A stretch of DNA of 64,000 nucleotides from Proteiniclasticum ruminis (GTDB lineage: Bacteria; Bacillota; Clostridia; Clostridiales; Clostridiaceae), in the NCBI RefSeq assembly GCF_900115135.1, contig NZ_FOVK01000009.1:37236-101235 (forward strand). The letters run 5' to 3'. Numbering within the stretch: the stretch's first letter is position 1; every line of letters starts with the position of its first letter. Made by a program: the position numbers and the translations under genes. This document shows, piece by piece, positions 17,901 to 26,569 of this stretch. Under the pieces are notes generated by a model. The model ran no database searches, was not told the origin of the DNA, and was given only the letters and a program-made list of their open reading frames with translations.

Positions 17901-18679
17901 AGAGTATCATAGATATAGCCACCCCAGCCTGCAGGTGCACCGCTGGCATAGGCTTTCTGAAGATCTCTCGAGAAAATGGAGGTTCTGGCCAGGTGAAGCT
18001 CAAAATAGATGTAGAACGAATCTACGGTGTCAGGATCCTTTCCCTGGGCCTCCAATGCATTCATAATATCTTCAGCCGTAACGATAAACGATCTTCTTTG
18101 ATCGTAAATACTACCAACTTCACCGATGGTTCCAGATATAGCAGAGCGGTTCATCTGAGAATTTGGAAGGTTCAGCAGTTCATACCCGTCCCAGGTATTT
18201 TCTCCCGGATGGTTCTGAGCGATGTTCACGTTTTCTGCTGTGCCCAGTGGATAAGCATTACCGTCAGCCATGGGCCATCCTTCTGCAAAACCAAGCTCAT
18301 CTGTACCAACCTGAATGCCCTTCACCAGGTCCACAAACATACCCCACTCGCCACCGCCACCAATGGGATACGCAGCACTATACCAGATGGTGAGATCCGG
18401 AAAGTTCTGGAATCCTGGGTAAAGGCTCTGGAAATTGGAAATCTTCGCTCTACCTGGGAAATACTCTCCTTCCGCATAGGATTTACCAAGGTTACCCGTC
18501 GTCCAGTCTCCATCCCAATCCTTTGTGTCCACATTAAATCCTTCTAAGGTAACGCTACCATCAAAATCTGCAGGATACACAATTTTCGTACTGAAGTTCA
18601 GCGTCATCACCATGAGAAATGCAATCAGTGCCGAAAGTCCTTTCAGCACCCGCCCACGACGCATTTTGTAGGCTGCCAT
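14933..18679 (-). CDS. Large secreted repeat protein with SdrD-B-like and DUF11-type domains
   Basis: About 1248 residues. A signal peptide (KGLSALIAFLMVMTLNFS, ending near residue 38) leads to a 260-residue unique region, one SdrD-B-like domain around residues 300-390 (GKKFLDANNNGMFDVGESGLPNWTIKL, with Ca-binding-style DxNxNG) and then about six DUF11-like beta-sandwich repeats of 105-120 residues, each opening like IEKTADKDVSMIGDTINYKI. No LPxTG motif, S-layer homology domain or transmembrane anchor is visible at the C-terminus (ending FYNTTKY), so it is probably released or held non-covalently. The ATG at 18679 has AAAGGA 11 nt upstream and gives the best signal peptide; earlier in-frame ATGs lack spacing. 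Likely an adhesin or structural surface protein. Confidence 0.8.
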   Translation of the reverse strand: MAAYKMRRGRVLKGLSALIAFLMVMTLNFSTKIVYPADFDGSVTLEGFNVDTKDWDGDWTTGNLGKSYAEGEYFPGRAKISNFQSLYPGFQNFPDLTIWYSAAYPIGGGGEWGMFVDLVKGIQVGTDELGFAEGWPMADGNAYPLGTAENVNIAQNHPGENTWDGYELLNLPNSQMNRSAISGTIGEVGSIYDQRRSFIVTAEDIMNALEAQGKDPDTVDSFYIYFELHLARTSIFSRDLQKAYASGAPAGWGGYIYDTLDFDPIGYGSGPETGSSGHFGMLDVKGSRDVQLPDAPETYRTVTGKKFLDANNNGMFDVGESGLPNWTIKLIGKIEDILVPLETKTDANGVYTFEGLSYGSELLVYEMMEPNYMQTYPNKVESLPIGAVSYKEDVLGEVRWRWRIPSMLMPDQGSTIISGVDFGNFLPDPKIEVTKTGDELSKIGDTIKFTVTVKNTGNVPLNLVSISDDKFGPLDAGSIANGFGPSLAVGATESHEFEMIIPETEDDPFINKVTAVYKYMEVEAKGEATHETNLFKPSYTIEKKVDKAKAVPGETVHYTVTVKNTSSLDTPETTFVLTDELLGFKDATAKTFKLLPGQSKTFDGDEMNYVIPEDSERGSVIKNEASYVTSFENFPNVYDGSASAETTVVYPIIKITKDGDPLSKIGDEVTYSFEVENIGDVPLELVKVYDDSFKYDLTALFTKKTFAVGEKEKVTQKFTIPSDAADPFINSVTATFKYVNGLFTKEVSNSDTHTVELFQPGITIEKTADKDVSMIGDTINYKIIVKNTSSMDAPNLIYSVVDDHAGNVVTDAEFASGESKEYTYTYIIKPEDVSPVKNKASVTASPKGFPNILDASDSHEVKLFVPDITIEKTADTEISKVGDTINYTITVKNLTKEDFAPDMKVHVTDPMLGLDETFELASGMTKTFKVPYVVKAADDPDYMTKYGWTELKNTVKLTASPMGFELLSKFELEDSVSVDLVHPHIKLEKSVNTSMAHVGDTLTYTVKITNTGDIDLVNVVVKDTLAGTLSGFTGSLAIGASEEVQYTRLLTTADIGMLENTASVLANPAGLPNEIRDSDTEIVEVRQRLYMETGWAFGGDYAIPINTLVGNAKWGWTNGPLPEGSYIFPIYTGAGQNDVTKGLLAGKLYVEYHDKLVSLRYEMEPGFSLKKIHLYVGETPLPVKKTGKTSVYTADPGQFPYKPVITDQTTSFTYEITLKKAGPIYIAAHSETYVPFWEMNAFYNTTKY

Positions 18680-19138
18680 TCTTCTGCACATCCTTTCACG
18701 CAATTTGCGTTGAAAAAGAAACAGGAACGTTGTCTCTTGCTATAATTGATTATGAGACCTTTGAAAATTCAGAATAATAACTAGTAATTCATATCAATTC
18801 TCGAAATTATACAAATATGTTTAAAATAAATCAAATCTAATTCCTAGTATTTCTATCATATATTGTATTCTATAGTTGGATTTTATCAGTATTATTGGCC
18901 AATTACAACGCTTTAAGCAGACAATTCCGAAAATTAACAATCATCATATGGATTTCTTCTCCTTAACATTTTATACATTTATTCTTATATGTATTTTAAT
19001 TTAATTTCTTTTATTCAGCAAAAAATATATAATTCGACATTACAGAGTTGTGGGTACATTACGAGCTGCACTCTTCCGGCGGCACCTCCCCACAAAAGGT
19101 AAAATTCAAGAATAATCTCAACTTTATCACTTCTCATA
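18680..19138. other. Intergenic region between divergent genes
   Basis: This AT-rich stretch holds the surface-protein promoter and a 120-nt leader with a perfect 13-bp palindrome (18698-18710, ACGCAA-T-TTGCGT) next to its ribosome binding site. From about 18840 to 19138 I see no gene or clear element. Confidence 0.4.
18806..18834 (-). promoter_or_regulatory. Sigma-A promoter of the surface-protein gene
   Basis: On the minus strand TTGATT (18829-18834), a 17-bp spacer and a perfect TATAAT (18806-18811) are present, about 127 nt before the start codon. Confidence 0.65.
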
Positions 19139-19169
19139 TTGACTCTAAAGCTGCTTCATACCTTATAAT
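19139..19169 (+). promoter_or_regulatory. MerR-type promoter with 19-bp spacer
   Basis: TTGACT (19139-19144) and a perfect TATAAT (19164-19169) are separated by exactly 19 bp, the long spacer that MerR-family activators need in order to realign RNA polymerase. A small dyad (AAGC-T-GCTT) lies inside the spacer. The next gene encodes a MerR-type protein, so autoregulation is likely. Confidence 0.65.
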
Positions 19170-19198
19170 GAAGAAAACATACAGAAAGGATTGGCTTC

Positions 19199-20641
19199 AT
19201 GAAGATAAAAGATGTGGAAAAACGCACCCAGACTGATCGGGCCACTTTGTACTATTACGAAAAGGAAGGTCTTTTAGTCCCCCAAAGAACAGATAACGGA
19301 TATCGGATCTACGATGAAACCGATGTGGAGATGATTGAAAAAATAAAACTTCTCAGACACCTTCAAGTATCCATTGAAGATCTCAAAAAACTGAAGAGCG
19401 GCAGCCTCACTCTGCCTGAAGTGATGGAGAAGCAGCAAGCACTGCTCCAATGGAACCAGGAGAAAAATCTGGCTTCTTCCAGAATCGTGTCACGCATCCT
19501 GGAAGATCAAGGCACCTTTGATGACTTTCACCCGGAAGCCTATCTTAAGGACAACCTCTCAAATCATGGAGCCATGGCATTTTACGCTTCCACAGAAGAA
19601 GATGAGCTGCCTAAAGTCTATGAGCCACTGAGAAGATTCTTTGCCAGAGCTTTTGATTATCTTCTTTACTCTGTGTTCTGGTATCTGCTTCTCTATCTAT
19701 TGTTCAGAATCGATCTTCTAAGCAGAACCACGCCAATGAGAATCCTCGATCAAGGCGCAGTGATGCTCCTCATGCTTTTTGTGGAGCCTCTTTTTCTCTC
19801 GGTCTACAGGACCACGCCAGGAAAGAAGCTTCTAGGTATGACCCTCGAAAAAAGCAGAGATGTTCCATTGAAGTACCACGAAGCATTTCATCGAACCTAC
19901 CTGGTTCTCCTGGAAGGGATGGGTTTTCTGATCCCTGTTGTAACACTTTTTACCCACATCATCTCCTACAATAGATGTGTTCAGGGAGAAGAGGAACCCT
20001 GGGACGAGGGGATTTCCTATCGAGTCAGAGACCGAAAAGGCTTGAGATATGTTCTATACAGCGCCTCATCCCTCATCCTTGTCGGCATCTTGATCCTTCT
20101 TCAGTATCTTTATTTCATGCCGCCAAACCGTGGGAATCTCACTGTGGAAGAGTTCACGGAAAACTTCGCACATTACAAAAAAATCTACCAGATGGATCTT
20201 CACGGAGAATCCTTGAAACGCTCAGGCGCTTGGGAGGATCCCTACAATTTCATAGACTACTATCTCCCCAATCATGTCACTCAGCCTCCAGCACTGGGTT
20301 TTACCATGAATGGCGGATTCGTCACTGAAGTGTCCTTTGATGTGGACGTCAGGGATACAGACTTCTTTGTCTATCCTTATGGAGATCTCATGAGCCTCAT
20401 CAGTCTGTCTCTCATGGAGCCGGACTGGAACCTTCTAGACACCAGAAGAAAAGCCGATGAACTGGTGAACAGGATGGACTTTGACTACTATAACTCCTTT
20501 ACACTCAACTCCCTGGGTGTTCTAACCGAGAATAAAGTCACGTTCGAAGGCTTTGAACCGACGCACAATCACATGAAGCCACTCCACGAAACGGAACCGA
20601 ACTTTTATCGACAAAGATTTCATGCCGCCAAAGAAAAATAG
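19199..20641 (+). CDS. MerR-type HTH regulator fused to an RDD membrane domain
   Basis: A 480-residue protein with an unusual layout. Residues 1-70 are a MerR winged-helix DNA-binding domain (TDRATLYYYEKEGLLVPQRTDNGYRIYDETDV). Residues 70-125 form a helical linker. Residues 140-260 are an RDD membrane domain with RRFFARAFDYLLY at its start and the TTPGKKLLGM loop near 205. A further hydrophobic helix at 284-306 leads to a soluble domain of about 175 residues. The topology of that last domain is not certain. A close architectural twin of identical length lies at 32503-33945. It is probably a membrane-tethered one-component regulator that turns a membrane or envelope signal into transcription. 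AGAAAGGA stands 8 nt before the ATG. Confidence 0.8.
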   Translation: MKIKDVEKRTQTDRATLYYYEKEGLLVPQRTDNGYRIYDETDVEMIEKIKLLRHLQVSIEDLKKLKSGSLTLPEVMEKQQALLQWNQEKNLASSRIVSRILEDQGTFDDFHPEAYLKDNLSNHGAMAFYASTEEDELPKVYEPLRRFFARAFDYLLYSVFWYLLLYLLFRIDLLSRTTPMRILDQGAVMLLMLFVEPLFLSVYRTTPGKKLLGMTLEKSRDVPLKYHEAFHRTYLVLLEGMGFLIPVVTLFTHIISYNRCVQGEEEPWDEGISYRVRDRKGLRYVLYSASSLILVGILILLQYLYFMPPNRGNLTVEEFTENFAHYKKIYQMDLHGESLKRSGAWEDPYNFIDYYLPNHVTQPPALGFTMNGGFVTEVSFDVDVRDTDFFVYPYGDLMSLISLSLMEPDWNLLDTRRKADELVNRMDFDYYNSFTLNSLGVLTENKVTFEGFEPTHNHMKPLHETEPNFYRQRFHAAKEK

Positions 20642-20651
20642 TATGAAAAGG

Positions 20652-20687
20652 GAAGGATCCGGTAGCCTTAGCGTTACCGGATCCTTC
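20652..20687. terminator. Strong hairpin between convergent genes
   Basis: A perfect 13-bp GC-rich stem (20652-20664 with 20675-20687) lies between the MerR-RDD gene and oppF. T runs are short on both strands, so it is a probable but not canonical bidirectional terminator. Confidence 0.6.
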
Positions 20688-20705
20688 TATAGCTATAAGG
20701 AGATT

Positions 20706-21698
20706 TTATTCGGATGCAGGTTTCAGATTTCCTGCAAAATGACAAGCCACAAATCGTTCCGGAGCCACTTCACGAAGCTCTGGAGTCACATCTTTACACA
20801 TGGCCTGACGATGTCTGCAACGTCCATAGAAGCGGCAGCCTTCTGGAGGATTGATGGGAGATGGCACATCTCCTTCCAGAAGTATACGCTCTCTTTTTAC
20901 ATCGATTCTTGGCACAGGAATCGCAGAAAGCAGTGCCTGAGTATACGGATGAAGCGGGTCTCTAAACATCACATTGTACTCAGACAGCTCCACGATCTTA
21001 CCAAGATACATGACCGCAATCCGGTCACTGACATGCTTCACCACACTAAGATCGTGGGAGATAAACATATAGGTGAGGTCAAACTCCTTCTGAAGATCGC
21101 CCATGAGATTGAGAATCTGCGCCTGGATGGATACGTCAAGGGCAGAAACCGGCTCATCCTGAACAATGAACTTTGGTTTTAATGCCAAAGCTCTGGCAAT
21201 ACCGATTCTCTGTCTTCTTCCGCCATCCAGCTCATGAGGATAAGCATTGGTGAGTCTTTCTGCAAGACCAACAGTATCCATCAGTTCTTTCACTCGATTG
21301 ATTCGTTCCTTCTTATCCTTGAAGACCTTGTTGACTATAAGAGGCTCCGAGATGATCTCTGCTATGCTCATTCTGGGATTCAGAGAAGCAAAGGGATCCT
21401 GGAACACGATCTGCATCTCTTTTCTCATATTTCTCATCTGCTGCTTGTTGAATGTGCGGATGTCCTGACCTTCAAAAAGAATCTCTCCGTCTGTGGCTTC
21501 CAGCAGCCTCAAGACCACACGTCCTGTGGTGGATTTTCCGCATCCGGACTCTCCCACCACTCCTAAGGTTTCTCCCTTGTTGATGAAGAAATTCACATCA
21601 TCCACGGCGTGAAGAAGGCCTTTCTTCGTTTCAAAATACTTTTTGAGGTTTCTCACCTCTAGCAGTTTTTCTTTATTCATAGCCTTTACCTCATCCAT
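20706..21698 (-). CDS. oppF: Oligopeptide ABC transporter ATPase OppF
   Basis: A 330-residue ATPase of the peptide/nickel group: Walker [10 protein letters not shown] near residue 52, the Q-loop at [12 protein letters not shown], and the C-terminal oligo_HPY region with [10 protein letters not shown] cysteines. The ABC signature reads [11 protein letters not shown] rather than LSGGQ, and Walker B is [13 protein letters not shown] have seen this variant in clostridial OppF proteins, so it need not be inactivating. Its ATG overlaps the oppD stop by one base (TAATG), which implies translational coupling. With OppD it drives peptide import from the cytoplasmic side. Confidence 0.92.
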   Translation of the reverse strand: MDEVKAMNKEKLLEVRNLKKYFETKKGLLHAVDDVNFFINKGETLGVVGESGCGKSTTGRVVLRLLEATDGEILFEGQDIRTFNKQQMRNMRKEMQIVFQDPFASLNPRMSIAEIISEPLIVNKVFKDKKERINRVKELMDTVGLAERLTNAYPHELDGGRRQRIGIARALALKPKFIVQDEPVSALDVSIQAQILNLMGDLQKEFDLTYMFISHDLSVVKHVSDRIAVMYLGKIVELSEYNVMFRDPLHPYTQALLSAIPVPRIDVKRERILLEGDVPSPINPPEGCRFYGRCRHRQAMCKDVTPELREVAPERFVACHFAGNLKPASE

Positions 21699-22678
21699 TA
21701 CTTTTCCACTCCTTCTTCATAAAGGAGACATTTCACAAAATGTCCCGGTGCCACTTCTGTGTTCTTAGGCACTCTCTGAGAACAGATGGGCATTGCCTTA
21801 TCGCACCTTGGATGGAACGGACAACCAGACGGAAGATTTGTTGGGTCTGGCATCAGGCCTTTAATTGGCTTCAATCTATCCATATCACTTTCGATGTCAG
21901 GAATCGAATTGAACAGTCCCACGGTGTAAGGATGTTTCGGACTTGTGAAAAGCTGCACCTTGTCCGTGTACTCAATGACATTGCCGGCATACATGATGGC
22001 TACTTTATCGCACACTTCTGCCACGATTCCCAAGTCATGGGTGATCATGATCATCGATGTGTTCAGCTCAGTTTTCAGCTTCTTCATAAGTTCCAGCACC
22101 TGGGCCTGAATGGTCACATCGAGGGCTGTTGTGGGCTCATCTGCGATGAGAAGCTTCGGATTACACGCAAGGGCAATGGCAATGACCACTCTCTGCCTCA
22201 TGCCACCGCTGAACTGATGGGGGTATTCCTTGGCTCTTTCTGCAGGAATCCCTACTTTCAGAAGCATTTCATTAGCTTTATTGAGTGCTTCCTGAGTAGA
22301 GAGATTCTGATGAAGCCTTATAACTTCAGCGATCTGTTCTCCTACTGTCATGACAGGATTGAGAGAGGTCATAGGATCCTGGAAAATCATGGAAATCTCA
22401 TTCCCTCTGATTCTTCTCAGTTCACCTTGTGTTTTTCCAATGAGATTGCTCCCCTCAAAAATCACTTCCCCGGAAATGATCTTTCCCGGTGGATCCGGAA
22501 CAAGCTGCATGATGCCTAAAGCTGTGGTGGTCTTTCCAGCTCCAGTTTCCCCCACAAGACCCAACGTTTCTCCTTCATTGATTTCCAGATACATATCCTG
22601 AACAGCCTTCACCACGCCATCAACGGTGATGTAGTGTATGGCCAGATCTTTAATTTCCAGTAATTTTTTCTTTTCCAT
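21698..22678 (-). CDS. oppD: Oligopeptide ABC transporter ATPase OppD
   Basis: A 326-residue ATPase with Walker [11 protein letters not shown] near residue 42, [13 protein letters not shown], a canonical FSGGMRQRV signature, Walker [13 protein letters not shown] and the C-terminal peptide-transporter tail with CPFHPRC and a further cysteine (possible Fe-S or metal site of the family). AGGAGGCGAAAGTA precedes the ATG. It pairs with OppF. The oppD signature is canonical while that of oppF is variant, so the two ATP sites may not be equivalent. Confidence 0.94.
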   Translation of the reverse strand: MEKKKLLEIKDLAIHYITVDGVVKAVQDMYLEINEGETLGLVGETGAGKTTTALGIMQLVPDPPGKIISGEVIFEGSNLIGKTQGELRRIRGNEISMIFQDPMTSLNPVMTVGEQIAEVIRLHQNLSTQEALNKANEMLLKVGIPAERAKEYPHQFSGGMRQRVVIAIALACNPKLLIADEPTTALDVTIQAQVLELMKKLKTELNTSMIMITHDLGIVAEVCDKVAIMYAGNVIEYTDKVQLFTSPKHPYTVGLFNSIPDIESDMDRLKPIKGLMPDPTNLPSGCPFHPRCDKAMPICSQRVPKNTEVAPGHFVKCLLYEEGVEK

Positions 22679-22700
22679 TACTTTCGCCTCCTAGCGCACG

Positions 22701-23576
22701 CTAATTCTTCAGTCTTGGATCCAGCGCATCTCTAAGCCCATCCCCAAGAAGGTTCAGCGCAAAGATGGTAATCATAATTGCAAGACCAGGGAAAGCCGTG
22801 AGATGTGGATAGTCTCTGATATACTGACGTCCGCTGTTCAGCATTGCTCCCCATTCCGCAAGAGGCGGCTGGATGCCTAGCCCGATAAATCCAAGTCCCG
22901 CTGCAGAAAGAATCGCATTGGCCACTCCTATGGTTGCCTGAACAATCAGTGGTGCCATGGAGTTTGGAATGATGTGCTTTAAAATCAGTCTGGTATCATC
23001 TGCACCCACTGCTCTTGCCGCTTCGATGAACTCTTGGTCCCGAAGGGATAATACCGAAGCTCTTACAATTCGCCCATAAGAAGGAATAGAACCAATACCT
23101 ACCGCAATCATAACATTCCGAAGTTCAGGCCCTAAAGCCGCCACAATGGAAATGGCCAGCAAAATGGAAGGGACCGCTAGAAGAATATCAATGAATCTCA
23201 TGATGACATTATCAATCTTGCCACCATAAAAGCCTGCGACAGCACCCAAGGCACCACCTATAAACATTGCGATACCCACAGCAATCAGCCCAACCTTCAA
23301 GGAGACCTGAGCTCCATAGACGATCCTTGAAAAGATATCACGTCCGAAATTGTCTGTACCGAACCAATGGTCCTTGTTTGGTGTCTGGAATCTGCGCATA
23401 AGATCCTGGTCATCATAGCCATAGGGTGCCACATAATCTGCAAAAACTGCTGCTAGAATCAGGATCACCATTACGAGAAGTCCCAGCATTGCGGCTTTGT
23501 TTTGTTTCAGTCTGCGCCAGACTTCACGCCATGGGCCGGACTTTTTCTTCTTTTTCACTATAGTGTTTTCCGCCAT
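22701..23576 (-). CDS. oppC: Oligopeptide ABC transporter permease OppC
   Basis: A 291-residue inner-membrane permease with a basic N-terminus (KKKKKSGPWREVWRRLKQNK), a first helix at about 30-50, the extracellular region ending HWFGTDNFGRDIFSRIVYG and then a five-helix BPD_transp_1 core. The EAA loop around residues 185-205 reads EFIEAARAVGADDTRLILKHIIPNS. This is the DppC/OppC pattern. It follows oppB after 12 nt and forms the translocation pore with it. Confidence 0.93.
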   Translation of the reverse strand: MAENTIVKKKKKSGPWREVWRRLKQNKAAMLGLLVMVILILAAVFADYVAPYGYDDQDLMRRFQTPNKDHWFGTDNFGRDIFSRIVYGAQVSLKVGLIAVGIAMFIGGALGAVAGFYGGKIDNVIMRFIDILLAVPSILLAISIVAALGPELRNVMIAVGIGSIPSYGRIVRASVLSLRDQEFIEAARAVGADDTRLILKHIIPNSMAPLIVQATIGVANAILSAAGLGFIGLGIQPPLAEWGAMLNSGRQYIRDYPHLTAFPGLAIMITIFALNLLGDGLRDALDPRLKN

Positions 23577-23588
23577 AGAACCATCCCC

Positions 23589-24518
23589 CTACTTATACTG
23601 TGACTTGATTCTTGGATCAAGATATGCATAAAGAATATCCACACCAAGATTCACGATACTGAATACCACGGCAATGAAAAGTACGCCTCCTTGCACAAGA
23701 AGCATATCTCTTGATTTGATGGCATCTACCATTAGTCTTCCTACCCCAGTGATACCGAAGATGGATTCTGTAAGTACCGCACCACCTAGAAGGTAACCGA
23801 ACTGAAGACCAATAACTGTGATAACTGGAATGAGTGCGTTCTTCAGCGCGTGTCTATTAATAACGACCGACTCTTTCTGCCCCTTGGCACGAGCCGTTCG
23901 GATGTAGTCCTGTCTAATGACCTCCAGCATACTGGAACGGGTCATACGTGTAATGATTGCAGCAGAGCTGGTTCCCAGGGTGACCGCAGGAAGAATCATG
24001 TGCTTCCACGTATCAAATCCAGAAGAGGGAAGCCATGCCAGCTGTATAGAAAATAATAGAATCAGCAGCAGCCCCTGCCAGAAGTTCGGCATGGATACAC
24101 CGACCAACGCAAAGACCATGGATGCGTTATCAAAGAGAGAATACTGCCGCGTGGCCGAGATAATTCCCACGGGCACTCCTATGAGTACAGCGACTAGAAC
24201 CCCCAATGCCGCCAGTTTCAACGTGTTGGGAAATCGTGCGGCTATTTCATCAAATACGGGACGGTTGGTGATGTAGGAACGACCAAGATCCTGATGTACC
24301 ACCGCATTTTTGACATATCTTCCATATTGCACAAAGAAATTGTCATTGAGTCCCAGTTCATCTCTTAACCTCTGCACCTCAACCTCTGGCGCAGATTCTC
24401 CCAGCATGATTCTTGCAGGATCTCCTGGAGTAAAGTACATCATTGTAAATACAATGAATGATACGCCTATCATAACGGGAATCAGCATCACCAGACGTCG
24501 GAGAATATACTTGTACAT
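23589..24518 (-). CDS. oppB: Oligopeptide ABC transporter permease OppB
   Basis: A 309-residue permease starting MYKYILRRLVMLIPVMIGVSFIVF, with the FTPGDPARIMLG segment, six hydrophobic helices and the EAA loop DYIRTARAKGQKESVVINRHALKNALIPV. AAGGGGG precedes the ATG. A hairpin upstream separates it from oppA. Its length and signatures are ordinary for DppB/OppB. Confidence 0.93.
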   Translation of the reverse strand: MYKYILRRLVMLIPVMIGVSFIVFTMMYFTPGDPARIMLGESAPEVEVQRLRDELGLNDNFFVQYGRYVKNAVVHQDLGRSYITNRPVFDEIAARFPNTLKLAALGVLVAVLIGVPVGIISATRQYSLFDNASMVFALVGVSMPNFWQGLLLILLFSIQLAWLPSSGFDTWKHMILPAVTLGTSSAAIITRMTRSSMLEVIRQDYIRTARAKGQKESVVINRHALKNALIPVITVIGLQFGYLLGGAVLTESIFGITGVGRLMVDAIKSRDMLLVQGGVLFIAVVFSIVNLGVDILYAYLDPRIKSQYK

Positions 24519-24548
24519 AAAATTTCCCCCTTGTGTATTAACATCAAG

Positions 24549-24574
24549 ATAGGGCCATAGTACTATGACCCTAT
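24549..24574 (-). terminator. Intra-operon hairpin between oppA and oppB
   Basis: A 26-nt hairpin with 12-bp arms (one G-T pair) and almost no loop follows oppA. It lacks a T run, so it probably stabilises the oppA message or weakly attenuates the rest. Confidence 0.6.
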
Positions 24575-24605
24575 ACTCTCTGTATGCTTTTAAATTAATC
24601 TTGAA

Positions 24606-26201
24606 TTATTCGAAGTATACACCCGCAAGCTTATGATGACCGGCTGGATGCTGTGTGAAGCCCTTAACGTTTGCTCTAGTACCTGTAAGGTCTTCTCCAG
24701 TCCATGTGAAGATCCATGGAGCTTCGTCTCTGATGATTTCCTGAGCTTCTTTGTATGCTGCTTCTCTTGCTGCAGGATCTGCAGTTCCACGAGCAGTATC
24801 AAGAAGTTCATCTACTCTGGCATTGCTGTAGAAAGTTCTGTTTCCAGCTGCACCATGCTGTGAGCTGTGGAACAGTGCGTACAGACCGTAGTCCGGATCA
24901 CCAGTAACAGTTACCCATCCAAGGATGAACATGTCATGTTCTCCATTGGCAGTACCGTCCAGGTAAGCACCCCATTCAATAACCTTAACTTCTGCTTCAA
25001 TTCCAATTTCCTTCAGCTGATTCTGAACGATTTCAGCGATATCCATTCTCTGCTGGTTGTCATTGGTCCAGATGGTGGTTTTGAATCCATCTGCATATCC
25101 AGCTTCAGCCATGAGGGACTTCGCTTTTTCGATGTCAAATCCATATTCATCCAGTTCCTGATTGGACGCCCAAACGTTAGGACCTAATGGACCCTTGGAA
25201 GGAGCACCAACACCTGCATACACTACATCAACGATGGTCTTCATATCCAGTGCATAGTTGATCGCCTGTCTGACCTTGACGTTGTCAAACGGAGCTTTGT
25301 TTGCATTGAATCCGATGTATGTGGTGGAAAGGTTCATATCTCTTAACAGTGTGAGGTCGCCATTCTCTTCGACTCTGGTCACATCGGTAGGCTGCACATC
25401 ATAAGCGATGTCCACTCCGCCAGACTCCAGTTCGATGGTTCTTGTGGTATTGTCTGCGATGTTTCTGAATACAACGTGAGCTACCTTGGCTTTTTCACCA
25501 TGGTATTCATCATTTCTGTCCAGTTCGATCTTGTCTCCGGTTACCCAGTTGGCAAACTTGAATGGTCCAGTTCCCACAGGCTTCTGGCCATAGTCTTCTC
25601 CACCTTCAGTAACAGCCTTCTCATTGAGAATTCCTGTTGCAGTGTGCGCCAGATGCGCAAGCAGTGGAGCAAATGGTTCTTTTGTGGAGATTCTGATGGT
25701 ATAAGGATCAACAACTTCAATCTTCTCGCCATCAATAGCCCCAACGATATGACCAATGTGTGTGGATTCCAGAGCTCTCAGAAGTGTGAACTTCACATCA
25801 TCTGCTGTCAGCTCTTCGCCATTATGGAACTTAACCCCTTGCTTCAGTTTGAATTCAAAGGTCAGTTCATCTACCTGATCCCAGGACTCTGCAAGACCTG
25901 GCTCCAGTTCCATTTTTTCATTCTGATTGATTAGAGTCTCATAAATCTGTTTTGAAACTCTGGAGGAAGGCTGGTCGTTGGTTGCATGAGGATCAAGAGA
26001 CTTCGCATCAGCACCCATACCTACGATGAGTGTGTCCTTTGCAGTTTCTCCTGGTTCTTCTTCGCCAGGCTCTTCTCCCGGCTCTTCTGTGCCAGGTGTC
26101 TCTCCCTCTGGAGGTGTTTCAGATCCGCCGGAACATCCCACTACGGTGAATGCCATAACCAAGATCATACTGACGAGCAATGAAATACGTTTCTTGTTCA
26201 T
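24606..26201 (-). CDS. oppA: Peptide-binding lipoprotein OppA/DppA type
   Basis: A 531-residue extracytoplasmic solute-binding protein of family SBP_bac_5. The signal peptide ends in VVGC with lipidated Cys23, followed by a flexible Pro-Glu-Gly linker (residues 25-55) and the binding domain from LIVGMGADAKSLDPH. Typical segments are YETLI, LAESWDQVDELTFEFKLKQGVKFHNGEELTADDV and GTGPFKF. Ligands of the family include di- and oligopeptides, glutathione and nickel; an oligopeptide is most likely next to OppBCDF. AAGGGGGAA precedes the ATG. It is the first gene of the operon. Confidence 0.92.
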   Translation of the reverse strand: MNKKRISLLVSMILVMAFTVVGCSGGSETPPEGETPGTEEPGEEPGEEEPGETAKDTLIVGMGADAKSLDPHATNDQPSSRVSKQIYETLINQNEKMELEPGLAESWDQVDELTFEFKLKQGVKFHNGEELTADDVKFTLLRALESTHIGHIVGAIDGEKIEVVDPYTIRISTKEPFAPLLAHLAHTATGILNEKAVTEGGEDYGQKPVGTGPFKFANWVTGDKIELDRNDEYHGEKAKVAHVVFRNIADNTTRTIELESGGVDIAYDVQPTDVTRVEENGDLTLLRDMNLSTTYIGFNANKAPFDNVKVRQAINYALDMKTIVDVVYAGVGAPSKGPLGPNVWASNQELDEYGFDIEKAKSLMAEAGYADGFKTTIWTNDNQQRMDIAEIVQNQLKEIGIEAEVKVIEWGAYLDGTANGEHDMFILGWVTVTGDPDYGLYALFHSSQHGAAGNRTFYSNARVDELLDTARGTADPAAREAAYKEAQEIIRDEAPWIFTWTGEDLTGTRANVKGFTQHPAGHHKLAGVYFE

Positions 26202-26251
26202 TAAGGTTCCCCCTTTTCTTTTATCCTGATTTAATCCTAAATCATAGGAAC

Positions 26252-26280
26252 ATTATATTCACAAATCATAACGTTATCAA
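26252..26280 (-). promoter_or_regulatory. Sigma-A promoter of the opp operon
   Basis: On the minus strand TTGATA (26275-26280), a 17-bp spacer and a perfect TATAAT (26252-26257) lie about 50 nt before oppA. The sequence TGATAACGTTATGA over the -35/spacer is palindromic and could bind a regulator. Confidence 0.7.
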
Positions 26281-26569
26281 GTGATACTTTTGAGATTTTT
26301 GGCATTATGACTGATTATATTGAACTGAAAATAAGAGCATTTTAACAAAATGGTAATTTGTGTGTTAGGAATTGATAATTATACTTTGATGACCAAAATT
26401 TTAGAATGCTTGAATTCACTAGCCTACAGCAATTCATTTCTTAATATTCAGTTTATTTGTAGGTTTTTAGGGAATCGCTTTCATAATAAATTCATAATTT
26501 TATCACAAATTACCAATTGTAAGTTTTTTTGCAGTTATTTTGATATATTATGATTATGGGGGGGATTAT
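26281..26569. other. AT-rich intergenic stretch with a distant inverted repeat
   Basis: Between the opp promoter and the gene at 26570 there is no supported gene. TGGTAATTTGTG (26351-26362) recurs as its exact complement at 26504-26515, bracketing 165 bp. No target-site duplication is visible, so a miniature transposon is only a possibility. Confidence 0.3.

Noticed and set aside
15689..18547. Several long plus-strand frames opposite the secreted repeat protein
   Set aside because: They recur with the DUF11 repeats of the opposite strand and look like reading-frame shadows.
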